Below, piece by piece: positions 25,161 to 33,394 of a DNA stretch of 64,000 bases. The first letter of the stretch is position 1; each line of letters begins with the position of its first letter. Below the pieces are notes generated by a model. The model saw nothing but the letters and a program-made list of their open reading frames with translations. It was not told where the DNA came from and ran no database searches. The position numbers and the translations under genes are program-made. The DNA comes from an uncultured Ignavibacteria bacterium. Lineage in GTDB: Bacteria > Bacteroidota > Ignavibacteria > Tepidaquicellales > OLB5. The DNA is taken from contig CALMYL010000006.1 of NCBI GenBank assembly GCA_937873695.1, positions 225,185 through 289,184 of the forward strand, written 5' to 3'.

Positions 25161-27266
25161 ATGACAAAAGTTTTTACAAAAACTATTCTGATCCTGTTAT
25201 TTCTTTTCCCCGTGCCGGTATCGCTGCTGGCGCAGGCGGGAAATGAAATTGCAGGCGATGATAAAACCTCTCCAAAGGAAAGCTCTGCATTAAAAATTGA
25301 TGGTAAAATTACTGATAATGAATGGAAAGGCGCTAAAGTTTTTACTGATTTTTATATGATGATACCTAAATCAGAAAAAAAAGATTATGACAGCACCATT
25401 GCATATATAAAACAGGATAAGGACGCGATCTATATCGCAATAAAGTACTGGCCGCGCGGAAAGATAATCAAACAATCTCTCACCAGGGATAGAAGCACTG
25501 ATGAAGAAAATGAATTCTTTATTCTGCTTGACCTGGAAAACAAAAATAAAAATGGATATGTGTTTGTTGTAAGTTTCCTGAATAACCAGCGGGATGCGAT
25601 CGTGTATAACCAGACCAACCAGTCATATGAATGGGACTGGCAATGGGAAAACAAGGTTACAATATTTAAAGAAGCTAAAAACGGTCAGCCCGGTTACTGT
25701 GAAATGGAAATTAAGATCCCGGTTGACCGACTGCAGAACAAGAACAAAAAGCAAATTGGCATCGATCTGCAGCTCTTTTCTTATACGCCTGACGGCAATT
25801 ATACATGGTATGCGCTTACTCCAAACAGTGAGCTGCTGAATCTTAAAAGCACCTATAAATTAGATCTAAGCACACCTTTTGATGAAAAACTGAATTTGCG
25901 TTTTAATCTTACTCCGTTTATTGTCGGAAGAAGTTTTAACAATGATACTGCAAGATTCAGGTTCGGAGGCGAGTTTGCCGTCAGTCTGGATAAACATAAA
26001 CTGAAAAGTACTATTTTCACTGATGAGTCAACACTGGAGGCTGACCCGTTCAGATTCGCATTTTACGGCAGACCGATCTTTCTTCAGGAAAAACGGCCGT
26101 TTTTCAGTAAGGATCTGGATATTTACAGAACACCGGTAAACCTGTTCTATTCCAGGGCTATAGATAAAATCCAATACGGATTCAATTATACATACCGCAG
26201 CGATAAGTTTAAGATGGGTGCGCTCTACGTTCAGGATACTTTGCCCACGGCTCCAAACTCAATCCGCAGGTTTGCTGTTGCAAGACCCAACTTCAATTTC
26301 CCTGATTTTAATATTGGGGGATTGTTTATGTATAATACCAATGAACTTGATACTTCCAAAGAGCAGATGGTAAGTGTTGACAGTAAGATAAACCTGCCGT
26401 CAAGATTCAGGCTCATTACACAGTTTGCGCGAAGTTTTCGCAGTTTTGATAATATTAACAGAACTGATAATTCTGAAAGATCAAATAGCGGCAATATGTA
26501 TAATGCGTATTTGTACTTTGAGCAGAACAGCAACGGCGGTCCATACATGGATGCCGGTTACACCAGGTATGATTCAAATTTCAGCGCAACTACATTGTTC
26601 AACAATTACGGCAACAATTACGATGAACTGAATGTTAGCGGCGGTTACCAGTTTGTTAATAATAATAAGTACTTCAGCAATATTAATGTAAGTGCGGGAT
26701 ATTACAGGTCACATGAATTTTCAGAAGGATTTAACTATCAAAACGGGGTTTTTGGGAATTTATACTACAAAGTTACAGGCTGGCTGAGCTTTTTCCACAG
26801 CCTCAATTTTGACAGGCCAAATGACAGGGATGATAACGGCTCTATCATTACGCAAAATAACATTTTGACGGAACATAACTTTAAAGTTGTGTTCGGCAAC
26901 AATTCATTTTCAGCCGGATTCTATGGCGGAAGATATTTTGGAGATAAATTGCTGAATCCGTATGCTTCCGTTGATCTTGCATTTTTCGGTAAATTCAGGC
27001 TTGGAGCGAACTATAATTATATTAAGCAGGGTGATAATTTTGATCAGTCGATCTATAACATCAAACTTGATTACAAGGTTATGGATAAACTGTTCCTGAG
27101 AGCCTATTACCAGAGAGATACTCATAACAAAAGAGCTCTGCTGAACACGATGCTGCAATATGAATTCTTCGGCGGCAGCAGTGTATATTTGGTATTGAAT
27201 CTCGATGGCGACAGGCTGGAATATACAAGGCGATATTTTAAGGTCAGTTATGAATTTAATTTTTAG
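25161..27266 (+). CDS. Secreted CBM9-like domain plus outer-membrane beta-barrel-like protein
   Basis: A 701-residue exported protein with a signal peptide (about 1-26). Residues 40-230 resemble the carbohydrate-binding family 9 fold (LKIDGKITDNEWKGA...DKDAIYIAIKYW...ENEFFILLDLENKNKNGYVF). The rest (about 240-701) is rich in amphipathic beta strands, ends ...RRYFKVSYEFNF with a terminal Phe, and resembles the DUF5916 outer-membrane barrel. This pairing is common in Bacteroidota and is thought to act in outer-membrane glycan handling; no substrate is visible here. It follows the structured RNA candidate by 78 bp. It carries no C-terminal sorting domain, as expected for a barrel. Confidence 0.85.
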   Translation: MTKVFTKTILILLFLFPVPVSLLAQAGNEIAGDDKTSPKESSALKIDGKITDNEWKGAKVFTDFYMMIPKSEKKDYDSTIAYIKQDKDAIYIAIKYWPRGKIIKQSLTRDRSTDEENEFFILLDLENKNKNGYVFVVSFLNNQRDAIVYNQTNQSYEWDWQWENKVTIFKEAKNGQPGYCEMEIKIPVDRLQNKNKKQIGIDLQLFSYTPDGNYTWYALTPNSELLNLKSTYKLDLSTPFDEKLNLRFNLTPFIVGRSFNNDTARFRFGGEFAVSLDKHKLKSTIFTDESTLEADPFRFAFYGRPIFLQEKRPFFSKDLDIYRTPVNLFYSRAIDKIQYGFNYTYRSDKFKMGALYVQDTLPTAPNSIRRFAVARPNFNFPDFNIGGLFMYNTNELDTSKEQMVSVDSKINLPSRFRLITQFARSFRSFDNINRTDNSERSNSGNMYNAYLYFEQNSNGGPYMDAGYTRYDSNFSATTLFNNYGNNYDELNVSGGYQFVNNNKYFSNINVSAGYYRSHEFSEGFNYQNGVFGNLYYKVTGWLSFFHSLNFDRPNDRDDNGSIITQNNILTEHNFKVVFGNNSFSAGFYGGRYFGDKLLNPYASVDLAFFGKFRLGANYNYIKQGDNFDQSIYNIKLDYKVMDKLFLRAYYQRDTHNKRALLNTMLQYEFFGGSSVYLVLNLDGDRLEYTRRYFKVSYEFNF

Positions 27267-27327
27267 TTCATAAATATAAAATAAGTTTTAATTAACATTC
27301 TTTTCCATAAATTTAAAATGAACAGCT

Positions 27328-27684
27328 ATGCAAAAAGTTCTCTTAGCAGCAATTATCTTTGCCCTTCATAGCTTCATATTCGGGTCTTTTTTACAATCCG
27401 GGGAAATGTACGCGGAACCCCAGAAGCTTAAATATGAATATAAGATCGAAACGGATCTTACTGTTGAAAAATTTTCAGATGTATTCTGTAAACGACTGAG
27501 TACCAAACATAAATGGGAAAGGATCGGCAGCGATGTTACCGCTGATGAAACTTATACAAGCCGGTTTAAATTCAGGGATGAAAATGCGCATTCATGGGAG
27601 TGCGAAGTGAGGATACAGCAGGATAAAAGTGATACACGGAAAATGGATGTTGTAATGACCATGGATCCAAAACTGGAAAGCTGA
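27328..27684 (+). CDS. Small exported protein of unknown function
   Basis: A 118-residue protein with an N-terminal signal peptide (about 1-30, hydrophobic LLAAIIFALHSFIFGSF). The mature part is hydrophilic with alternating strands and many charged residues (KLKYEYKIETDLTVEKFSD...CEVRIQQDK). No cysteine pair or catalytic motif is obvious. It follows the CBM9/barrel gene by 61 bp and is closed by a strong terminator, so both are probably on one message. Function unknown. Confidence 0.7.
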   Translation: MQKVLLAAIIFALHSFIFGSFLQSGEMYAEPQKLKYEYKIETDLTVEKFSDVFCKRLSTKHKWERIGSDVTADETYTSRFKFRDENAHSWECEVRIQQDKSDTRKMDVVMTMDPKLES

Positions 27685-27720
27685 TTTTATTTTAAGTTTT
27701 CATATTTATTTCCGCCTCAG

Positions 27721-27750
27721 GCCGCCCTGTAATACAGGGCGGCTTTTTTT
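27721..27750 (+). terminator. Strong rho-independent terminator
   Basis: A 10-bp perfect stem GCCGCCCTGT/ACAGGGCGGC with a 3-nt loop, followed by seven T. Confidence 0.92.
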
Positions 27751-27808
27751 ATGATATGTAAGCAACAATTCCTCAGAATTTTAAATCTTTAATTGCTATT
27801 TTGCGTTT

Positions 27809-28906
27809 ATGGCAGCTAAATTTTTGAAGAAAGAACTATCCTTTCTGCTTGCGCTTATTACAATAGGTGCATTAGCGGCTTTTGGCGCGCACCCTATGAT
27901 AAAAGAATCACTGTTGATTGAAGCTACTTTATTTCTTGTGGTTTTTACAGTAATAATATATGCTGCTTTAGGTGTTGTTCATCACGCCGAGCTTCTTGCT
28001 TATAAATTCGGGGAACCTTACGGTACTATGATACTGACCCTGTCAGCCGTAACAGTGGAAATAATCATGATAGTATCTATGATGACACATGGGGATGCTG
28101 ACCCGGAGATCGCAAGAGATACGATATTCTCAACACTTATGATCCTGCTCAACGGCTTAACCGGGCTCATTATGCTTATAGGCGGCCTCAAGTATGGCGA
28201 GCAGAAATACAATATTAAAAGTACAAACTCCTTCTTTTCTATGATATTCGGCATTGTCGGTGTCGGGTTATTTCTTCCGCTTGTTATTCCTGAAGTAAGC
28301 TACGGTATGTACGAAATTTTCCTTGTTATAATATGCCTTCTGCTTTATATATTCTTCCTCAGAATGCAATCGAAGGAGCATAACTACTACTTTAAATTCG
28401 AAGGCGCAAAGAAAAATATATCCGGAGAACATGAACACCTCCCAGCAAAGAAAAATATAAGTACTTTTTATAATTTTATAATGCTTGCTGCAACAATAGC
28501 TGCTATATCGATCCTTGCTGAAAGCCTTTCGGTTTTTGTAGATGATGGCATTGAAAAGCTGCATATGCCTGCCGCGGCAGCGGGACTGATAATTGCGATA
28601 ATTATCGTATCACCCGAAGGTCTTACGGCTATCAGGGCGGGACTGCATGATGATATGCAGCGCGTCATAAATATCTCGCTTGGCTCAATGCTTTCAACAG
28701 TAAGCTTAACCATTCCCGCAGTACTCATCGTCGGGCTGCTCATAAGCCAGGATGTAATGCTTGGTCTCACTCCGCTTCAGTCTGTTATGGTGATCGTTTC
28801 ACTTCTTGTGGGCATTCTCAGCTGCAAGGATGGTGAGTCGAATGCACTTCAGGGATTCATACATTTTATTCTTTTTATTACATTTGTATTCCTTATTTTC
28901 GTTTAA
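27809..28906 (+). CDS. chaA: Ca2+/H+ antiporter ChaA-like
   Basis: A cation/proton exchanger of 365 residues with about ten transmembrane segments. The two family alpha-repeats are present: GTMILTLSAVTVEIIMI (about 75) and SPEGLTAIRAGL...NISLGSMLSTVSLTIPA (about 270). An acidic/histidine loop (MTHGDADPEIARD, GEHEHLPAKK) lies between helices. Length matches ChaA, and it removes calcium or sodium from the cytoplasm. CapA follows after 12 bp, so the two may be cotranscribed. Confidence 0.85.
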   Translation: MAAKFLKKELSFLLALITIGALAAFGAHPMIKESLLIEATLFLVVFTVIIYAALGVVHHAELLAYKFGEPYGTMILTLSAVTVEIIMIVSMMTHGDADPEIARDTIFSTLMILLNGLTGLIMLIGGLKYGEQKYNIKSTNSFFSMIFGIVGVGLFLPLVIPEVSYGMYEIFLVIICLLLYIFFLRMQSKEHNYYFKFEGAKKNISGEHEHLPAKKNISTFYNFIMLAATIAAISILAESLSVFVDDGIEKLHMPAAAAGLIIAIIIVSPEGLTAIRAGLHDDMQRVINISLGSMLSTVSLTIPAVLIVGLLISQDVMLGLTPLQSVMVIVSLLVGILSCKDGESNALQGFIHFILFITFVFLIFV

Positions 28907-28918
28907 ATATTAATTGTC

Positions 28919-29977
28919 GTGCTGAAAATATTCATACTGTTATTACTGCTTTCGGGTTACGCAAAATGTGATTCGCTTAGCATACTTTTTTTGGGTGATA
29001 CACACTTTGGAGATAATTACCAGTATGATCCCAAATTCAACAGGGGAGTGAACATTATAAATGAGTACGGTTATGATTATTTTTTCGAAAATGTGAAAAA
29101 AATTCTCCTTACATCAGATATTTCATTCTGTAATCTTGAAACACCGCTTACAAAAACACTCGCGCCGGTAAGCATTAAAAAACCGTATCTGCACTGGTCT
29201 GATCCTGTGAATACCATAGAATACTTAAGTAAGTATAATATTAAAAATGTCAGTCTTGGGAATAACCATGTGTTTGATCAGGGTATCACAGGATTTACTG
29301 AGACAATTTCATCACTCCAGATTGCGGGAATGTATTATTTCGGCGCTGGCAAAAATTCTGATGAAGCCTTAAAGCCCTTGGTTATTGACGAAAATGGTGT
29401 AAAATTGGTGATTTTCAGTGGATTTGAATACCGCGCAAGCTATGATACTTTGTATAACTTCTACGCGGATTCAATTAAAGCCGGAGTTAATAAGCTTGAT
29501 ATAATTAATATGAATGAACAGATATTGAATTGCAGAAAAAAATTTCCCAAAGCTAAGATCATAATTTACCCTCACTGGGGAAGCAATTATAAGCAGGTTA
29601 ATAATAGGCAAATTGCGTTTGCCCATAGCTGGATAGATGCCGGCGCTGATATAATCATCGGTCACGGCGCCCATACGGTACAGCAAATTGAAAAGTATAA
29701 TGGTAAGTGGATAATTTATAATATCGGAAATTTTATTTTCAACGCCCCAGGCCGTTACAGAACAACCGGGGCCAAGCCATACGGCCTGATGGCGATGCTG
29801 GTAATTGAAAAAGGTAAAGATAAAATATTTCTATACCCGTTATTTACAAATAATAAAACAAATGATTATCAGGTAAGAGAATTAAATAATGAAGAATTCA
29901 CGGAACTTGAAGAATTCCTTCTGAAAGGAAAATTTATATATTCCGTTTATGAAAATGAATGCTTTGAGCTTAAATAG
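28919..29977 (+). CDS. CapA-family metallophosphatase-fold protein
   Basis: A 352-residue protein of the PGA_cap/CapA family, linked to poly-gamma-glutamate capsule anchoring or to unknown phosphoesterase roles. It begins with a GTG start and a short hydrophobic leader (LKIFILLLLLSGYAKC), so export or lipoprotein processing at Cys17 is possible. The fold motifs are FLGDTHFGDN, CNLETPL, SLGNNHVFDQG, IIYPHWGSNY, GADIIIGHGAHTVQ and YNIGNFIF, which supply the His and Asp metal ligands. It follows chaA. No capB or capC is near, so capsule synthesis is not implied. Confidence 0.82.
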   Translation: MLKIFILLLLLSGYAKCDSLSILFLGDTHFGDNYQYDPKFNRGVNIINEYGYDYFFENVKKILLTSDISFCNLETPLTKTLAPVSIKKPYLHWSDPVNTIEYLSKYNIKNVSLGNNHVFDQGITGFTETISSLQIAGMYYFGAGKNSDEALKPLVIDENGVKLVIFSGFEYRASYDTLYNFYADSIKAGVNKLDIINMNEQILNCRKKFPKAKIIIYPHWGSNYKQVNNRQIAFAHSWIDAGADIIIGHGAHTVQQIEKYNGKWIIYNIGNFIFNAPGRYRTTGAKPYGLMAMLVIEKGKDKIFLYPLFTNNKTNDYQVRELNNEEFTELEEFLLKGKFIYSVYENECFELK

Positions 29978-29978
29978 A

Positions 29979-30545
29979 TCACTTATCCCTTAAGATAGTA
30001 AAACTTATTGTATTCGAAACCAGTTCGCCTTCCCATGCCTTGATGAATTCTTTGCTTGTGAAATCTGTGTACCTGCCCTTTACGAGGAAATAATTTTCAT
30101 CTTTGGTTAATTTATTGCGGTATGTCAAATTGAACTTCCAGTCACCCCACGGCGGAGCGCTGCGGCACGGCCAGAAAATATCAAACTCGCCTTCATAAAC
30201 CAATGAATCATTCGGCGCAACCTTAACAAATGAGCTGTATTGATTATATTTGAAGTATCTTTCCACCTTTTCACCGTTAATTTCGATCGGCTCCAAGCGG
30301 AAACAATGACTATATCCTTTATAACCATCACCTATAAAAGTAAGCTCAAAGAACGGCTCGAATTTTATCAGTATGGAATCAGCCGTGTTGTTATGCAATG
30401 TATAATTCAAAATTATTGGATCGGTATTTTCATTAAGAGAATAAATTTTTTGATACTCAGATTTATTCGCTGAAATACTTACTGTTACATCCTGTGAGAG
30501 AATGTTCATTGTTAAACCTATCAGTACTATTATGATCGTTTTCAT
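29979..30545 (-). CDS. Exported beta-rich protein of unknown function
   Basis: A 188-residue protein with a signal peptide (about 1-18, IIIVLIGLTMNILSQD). The mature part has the pattern of an Ig-like beta sandwich (VTVSISANKSEYQ..., PIILNYTLHNNTADSILIKF, YEGEFDIFWPC). Two cysteines may pair. It converges with the CapA-like gene, stops 2 bp apart. An AGAGGT sequence precedes the ATG. Not recognised. Confidence 0.65.
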   Translation of the reverse strand: MKTIIIVLIGLTMNILSQDVTVSISANKSEYQKIYSLNENTDPIILNYTLHNNTADSILIKFEPFFELTFIGDGYKGYSHCFRLEPIEINGEKVERYFKYNQYSSFVKVAPNDSLVYEGEFDIFWPCRSAPPWGDWKFNLTYRNKLTKDENYFLVKGRYTDFTSKEFIKAWEGELVSNTISFTILRDK

Positions 30546-30547
30546 TT

Positions 30548-31492
30548 TTACCTCTGTGATATTATGAATTTTCGGATGTTCACGCAGGTATCTTCAATCA
30601 TAGCTTTTACCGCTTGAGCGGTATGGGCTGATTTATGCGGTGACATTATAACATTCGGCAATTCCCAAAACGAAAAATTTGCGGGCATTACAGGATCTTC
30701 GCTTTTCCCCGGGTATTTGTACCAAACGTCTATTGCCGCTCCAGCCAAAGTGCCATCCTTTAATCCGTTATACATCGCTTCTTCCTGAATTGTTTCACCC
30801 CTTCCCACAGTAATTATGTACTTTCCCTTCATTTTGGCGATTTTTTCAGCATTTATAATGTGTTTTGTTTCCGGATTCAGGGGTAAAACGTTAAAAATTA
30901 CGTCACTTTTTGCTATTACTTCATCAATATTATTCGATATCTCATCCGCAAGATCATTATTATCTAGATCTAAATTCCGCTTAAAACCAATTATGAAACA
31001 ATCAAAAGCCTTCAGATATTTTGCTATGTACTTTCCAATGTGCCCGTAACCGAGTATCCCGATATTTTTTCTTCTTATGGAAGTCCACATATCATCTGCT
31101 TCTTTCGTGCGGTTCCATTTACCTTTTTTAAGGTCATCCTGAAATTCACTTACTTTACCCAGCAGCGCAAGCGCAAGTGCAACGGCATGCTCAGCAACAA
31201 ACGGAGCGTTTGCGTGAGTATTATACAGCTTAATATTCTTTTTATTTATAATATCTAACGGAAAATTATTCAATCCGGTAAAAGGAACAATTACAGCTTT
31301 AAGTTTTTCCGCAGATTCAATTTCTTCTGCCGTAAGCCTACCGGCTATAACTGCATCTGTACTTTCCAGTTCACTAATGCGTTTTTCTGGATTGTCATTA
31401 ATTCTGAATTCCACTTCGGGAAATTCTTCCTTTAGCTTATTTAAAAGCGCGTTCCAATCTTCGCTAAGTCTGCTTAAAAATAATATTTTCAT
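30548..31492 (-). CDS. D-isomer-specific 2-hydroxyacid dehydrogenase
   Basis: An NAD-dependent dehydrogenase of 314 residues. Residues 130-250 are the Rossmann domain with NIGILGYGHIGKYIAKYLKAF (GxGxxG) and NVLPLNPETKHII. The catalytic Arg is in ITVGRGETIQEEA and the His in SPHKSAHTAQA. I placed the start at 31492 (MKILFLSRLSED). An earlier ATG adds 12 residues read from a dispersed CACAGAGGCACAG repeat, so it is unlikely to be real. The substrate is not predictable. Confidence 0.88.
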   Translation of the reverse strand: MKILFLSRLSEDWNALLNKLKEEFPEVEFRINDNPEKRISELESTDAVIAGRLTAEEIESAEKLKAVIVPFTGLNNFPLDIINKKNIKLYNTHANAPFVAEHAVALALALLGKVSEFQDDLKKGKWNRTKEADDMWTSIRRKNIGILGYGHIGKYIAKYLKAFDCFIIGFKRNLDLDNNDLADEISNNIDEVIAKSDVIFNVLPLNPETKHIINAEKIAKMKGKYIITVGRGETIQEEAMYNGLKDGTLAGAAIDVWYKYPGKSEDPVMPANFSFWELPNVIMSPHKSAHTAQAVKAMIEDTCVNIRKFIISQR

Positions 31493-31494
31493 AT

Positions 31495-31534
31495 TTCTCA
31501 ATTGACTAACACAGAGGCACAGAAACACAGAGCC
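31495..31534. repeat. CACAGAGGCACAG-type dispersed repeat
   Basis: The motif CTAACACAGAGGCACAG followed by AAACACAGAG, one of several short repeats with the AACACAGAGGCA core in this window (also 32008-32028 inverted and 32537-32548). Confidence 0.6.
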
Positions 31535-31945
31535 TTATTGTTTTGGTAAATCCGAAAATGCAGGTGTAACATAAGAAACAATTTGGTCCTTAATTACTTC
31601 AGAATAAAAATTAATAAGCAGCCCTTTTGGTTTATTTGTTAACTTCAAATATGTGTGCAGCTGTGCTTTATGAACAGGCAGAATTGCTTCCACAGTTTTT
31701 AATTCAACAATGATAGTATCTTCAACTAATATATCCAATATTAAATTAGAATTCAGAATTTTCTTCTTATACTTAATGGGAACCAGCATCTGGCTTTTTA
31801 CACTTAGACCTGTGGTAATTAACTCATCTATCAAACATGTTTCATAAACAGTTTCAAGTAAACCCGGACCCAGTTCCTTATGAACTTCAATAGCGCAGCC
31901 AATAATTTTATAAGAAAGGTCATTAATACTTTTTTGTGTCATCAT
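31535..31945 (-). CDS. GxxExxY protein (PD-(D/E)XK nuclease-like fold)
   Basis: A 136-residue protein of the GxxExxY family, with G-LLETVYE around residues 27-33, VELKTVEAI with the Asp/Glu-Lys triad of the PD-(D/E)XK fold, and LHTYLKLTNKPKGLLINF. These proteins are widespread in Bacteroidota and lie among repeats; the role is unproven. It sits in a repeat-rich segment with DUF427 next door. Confidence 0.9.
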   Translation of the reverse strand: MMTQKSINDLSYKIIGCAIEVHKELGPGLLETVYETCLIDELITTGLSVKSQMLVPIKYKKKILNSNLILDILVEDTIIVELKTVEAILPVHKAQLHTYLKLTNKPKGLLINFYSEVIKDQIVSYVTPAFSDLPKQ

Positions 31946-31972
31946 TATAATATTTGTTTAAGTTTATTAATA

Positions 31973-32028
31973 TTATCTCTCTGTGCTTCCGCCTGACTTT
32001 CGCTTTTTGAAAGTTGCCTCCGTGTTAG
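31973..32028 (-). repeat. Left arm of inverted repeat flanking the DUF427 gene
   Basis: On the minus strand this reads TAACACGGAGGCAACTTTC...AAAGTCAGGCGGAAGCACAGAG. The same words occur on the plus strand at 32537-32618, so the two copies flank the gene in opposite orientation. Confidence 0.6.
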
Positions 32029-32036
32029 TCTGCTTC

Positions 32037-32525
32037 TCACCAGTTCTCAGAACCTTCTTCGCCTTTAAACGGACCCACAATATTCTTCGTTATCCACCCG
32101 CCGTAAAATTTACCGGGCTGCGGAATTACAAGCTCATCATTCACATAACACTCATCCATCTTCTGGGCGTAAAACGCCATATGATCTTGCAGTTTACGGA
32201 ATGCCGGCACGGGATTTGGATAGTACCAGCATGCATATCTAACCTGTTTGCCGCCGGCATTCAAATGATAATAACTTGCCTCACCCTTCCACTCGCAAAA
32301 TGAATGATTATCTGCCTTCTCAAGCAGTTCCATTTTAACATCCTCCGGCGGCAGGTAATAAACCGGCGGGTGTGAAGTTTCAAGCACACGTTTGGCATTT
32401 GTTGTATCTGCAATAACTATGCCGCCACAGATTATTTTTATCCTTCCGTTAAAATCTTCTATTCGGGGAGGCCTTGGGTAATCCCACACACTTTCTTCGC
32501 CGTCTTTTGGTTTAATTGGTTTCAT
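32037..32525 (-). CDS. DUF427 domain protein
   Basis: A 162-residue protein with a core DUF427 domain: RIKIICGGIVIADTTNAKRVLETSHPPVYYLPPEDV, then FCEWKGEASYYHL and CWYYPNPVPAF. I chose the start at 32525 (MKPIKPK), because the longer frame reads into the inverted repeat arm (MESCLCVRKK). No enzyme activity is established for the family. It is bounded by oppositely oriented repeat arms, so it may have been moved as a unit. Confidence 0.85.
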   Translation of the reverse strand: MKPIKPKDGEESVWDYPRPPRIEDFNGRIKIICGGIVIADTTNAKRVLETSHPPVYYLPPEDVKMELLEKADNHSFCEWKGEASYYHLNAGGKQVRYACWYYPNPVPAFRKLQDHMAFYAQKMDECYVNDELVIPQPGKFYGGWITKNIVGPFKGEEGSENW

Positions 32526-32536
32526 AATTTTTTTTC

Positions 32537-32618
32537 TAACACAGAGGCAACTTTCCAAAAACGCTACGCCTTAAAATCGCGTAGCGGGAGGAAGGAAAGT
32601 CAGGCTAAAGCACAGAGC
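32537..32618 (+). repeat. Right arm of inverted repeat with hairpin insert
   Basis: TAACACAGAGGCAACTTTC...AAAGTCAGGCTAAAGCACAGAG mirrors the arm at 31973-32028. It is interrupted by a hairpin (about 32560-32595) CTACGC...GCGTAG and the word GGAGGAAGG, which also occurs at 37012-37030. Confidence 0.6.
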
Positions 32619-32692
32619 TTTTATTTGTGCTTAACAATTCAACAGCTCAAATTGTAAATAATACAAAGTTAAGTTGTATGTTTATCATTAGA

Positions 32693-32756
32693 TAGCCCAC
32701 GACTTCAGTCGTGGGACCAATAAAGTTATAACATTTAAAACCGTTTCAACGGTTTT
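32693..32756. repeat. CCCACGAC palindromic intergenic repeat
   Basis: A perfect palindrome CCCACGACT-TC-AGTCGTGGG (32696-32715), followed by a 22-nt spacer and a second palindrome AAAACCGTT...AACGGTTTT. A relative lies at 40087-40135 with a different stem, so this is a dispersed family. Confidence 0.7.
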
Positions 32757-32813
32757 AAAAAAAAGATCTCTTTCTTTGAAATTCTACGCCGTGTTAGAGA
32801 ATTACATACAAAA

Positions 32814-32836
32814 AAAGGCAGAATATATCTGCCTTT
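32814..32836 (-). terminator. Terminator of apaG
   Basis: The stem AAAGGCAGA/TCTGCCTTT with a T run on the minus strand lies 20 bp after the apaG stop. Confidence 0.85.
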
Positions 32837-32856
32837 CCAAAGAATTTTTTAACTTA

Positions 32857-33270
32857 TTATGCCAGCACTTCATCACTAACAAGATAAAACCTCTCGATGT
32901 TCGCCTCGAACTTACTGCCGTCTTCCCGCATCATGGTATAACTGCCTTCCATTGTGCCCCAGTTTGTGTTAATTGGGCAGTGGCTGGAATATTCAAACGA
33001 TTCGCCTGCTTCAAGCAGAGGGGTATAGCCAACAACACCGGGTCCATCAACCCTTTCCTGGTCACCTTCTGCGTTAATTATCAGCCAGTGACGCGAAAGC
33101 AGTTTTACTTTTGCCGTGCCAAGGTTGGTTATTATGACCCTGTAGGTGAAAGAAAAGCGGCTGACCTCCGGGCTGGATTGCTCCGGGATGTATTCAGGAA
33201 ATACCTGAATTCGAACCATTTCTGTGGTGGTATCAGATCCTATCTGATGGATTGCGGTAGAATTTTGCAT
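32857..33270 (-). CDS. apaG: ApaG (Co2+/Mg2+ efflux-associated protein)
   Basis: A small immunoglobulin-like protein. The 137-residue form starting MQNSTAIHQI is given; an ATG 15 bases upstream (33285) would add five residues. The fold residues RVIITNLG..KVKLLSRHWLI, the loop DGPGVVGYTPLLEAGESF and the C-terminal MEGSYTMM match ApaG, which is conserved in many bacteria and associated with cobalt resistance and phosphate-related signalling. It has its own terminator. Confidence 0.88.
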   Translation of the reverse strand: MQNSTAIHQIGSDTTTEMVRIQVFPEYIPEQSSPEVSRFSFTYRVIITNLGTAKVKLLSRHWLIINAEGDQERVDGPGVVGYTPLLEAGESFEYSSHCPINTNWGTMEGSYTMMREDGSKFEANIERFYLVSDEVLA

Positions 33271-33352
33271 GTGTAATTTTAACACAATATTTAGATATAA
33301 TCAATGAGTTTATAATGAGTGACAAATTTTTGGATAAAACAGGAATACAAAA

Positions 33353-33375
33353 AAACCCCTCTTTTGGAGGGGTTT
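33353..33375 (-). terminator. Terminator of the Ycf48-like secreted protein gene
   Basis: A stem AAACCCCTC/GAGGGGTTT with T run on the minus strand, directly downstream of the gene. Confidence 0.9.
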
Positions 33376-33394
33376 AGATCAATCTACTATATAT

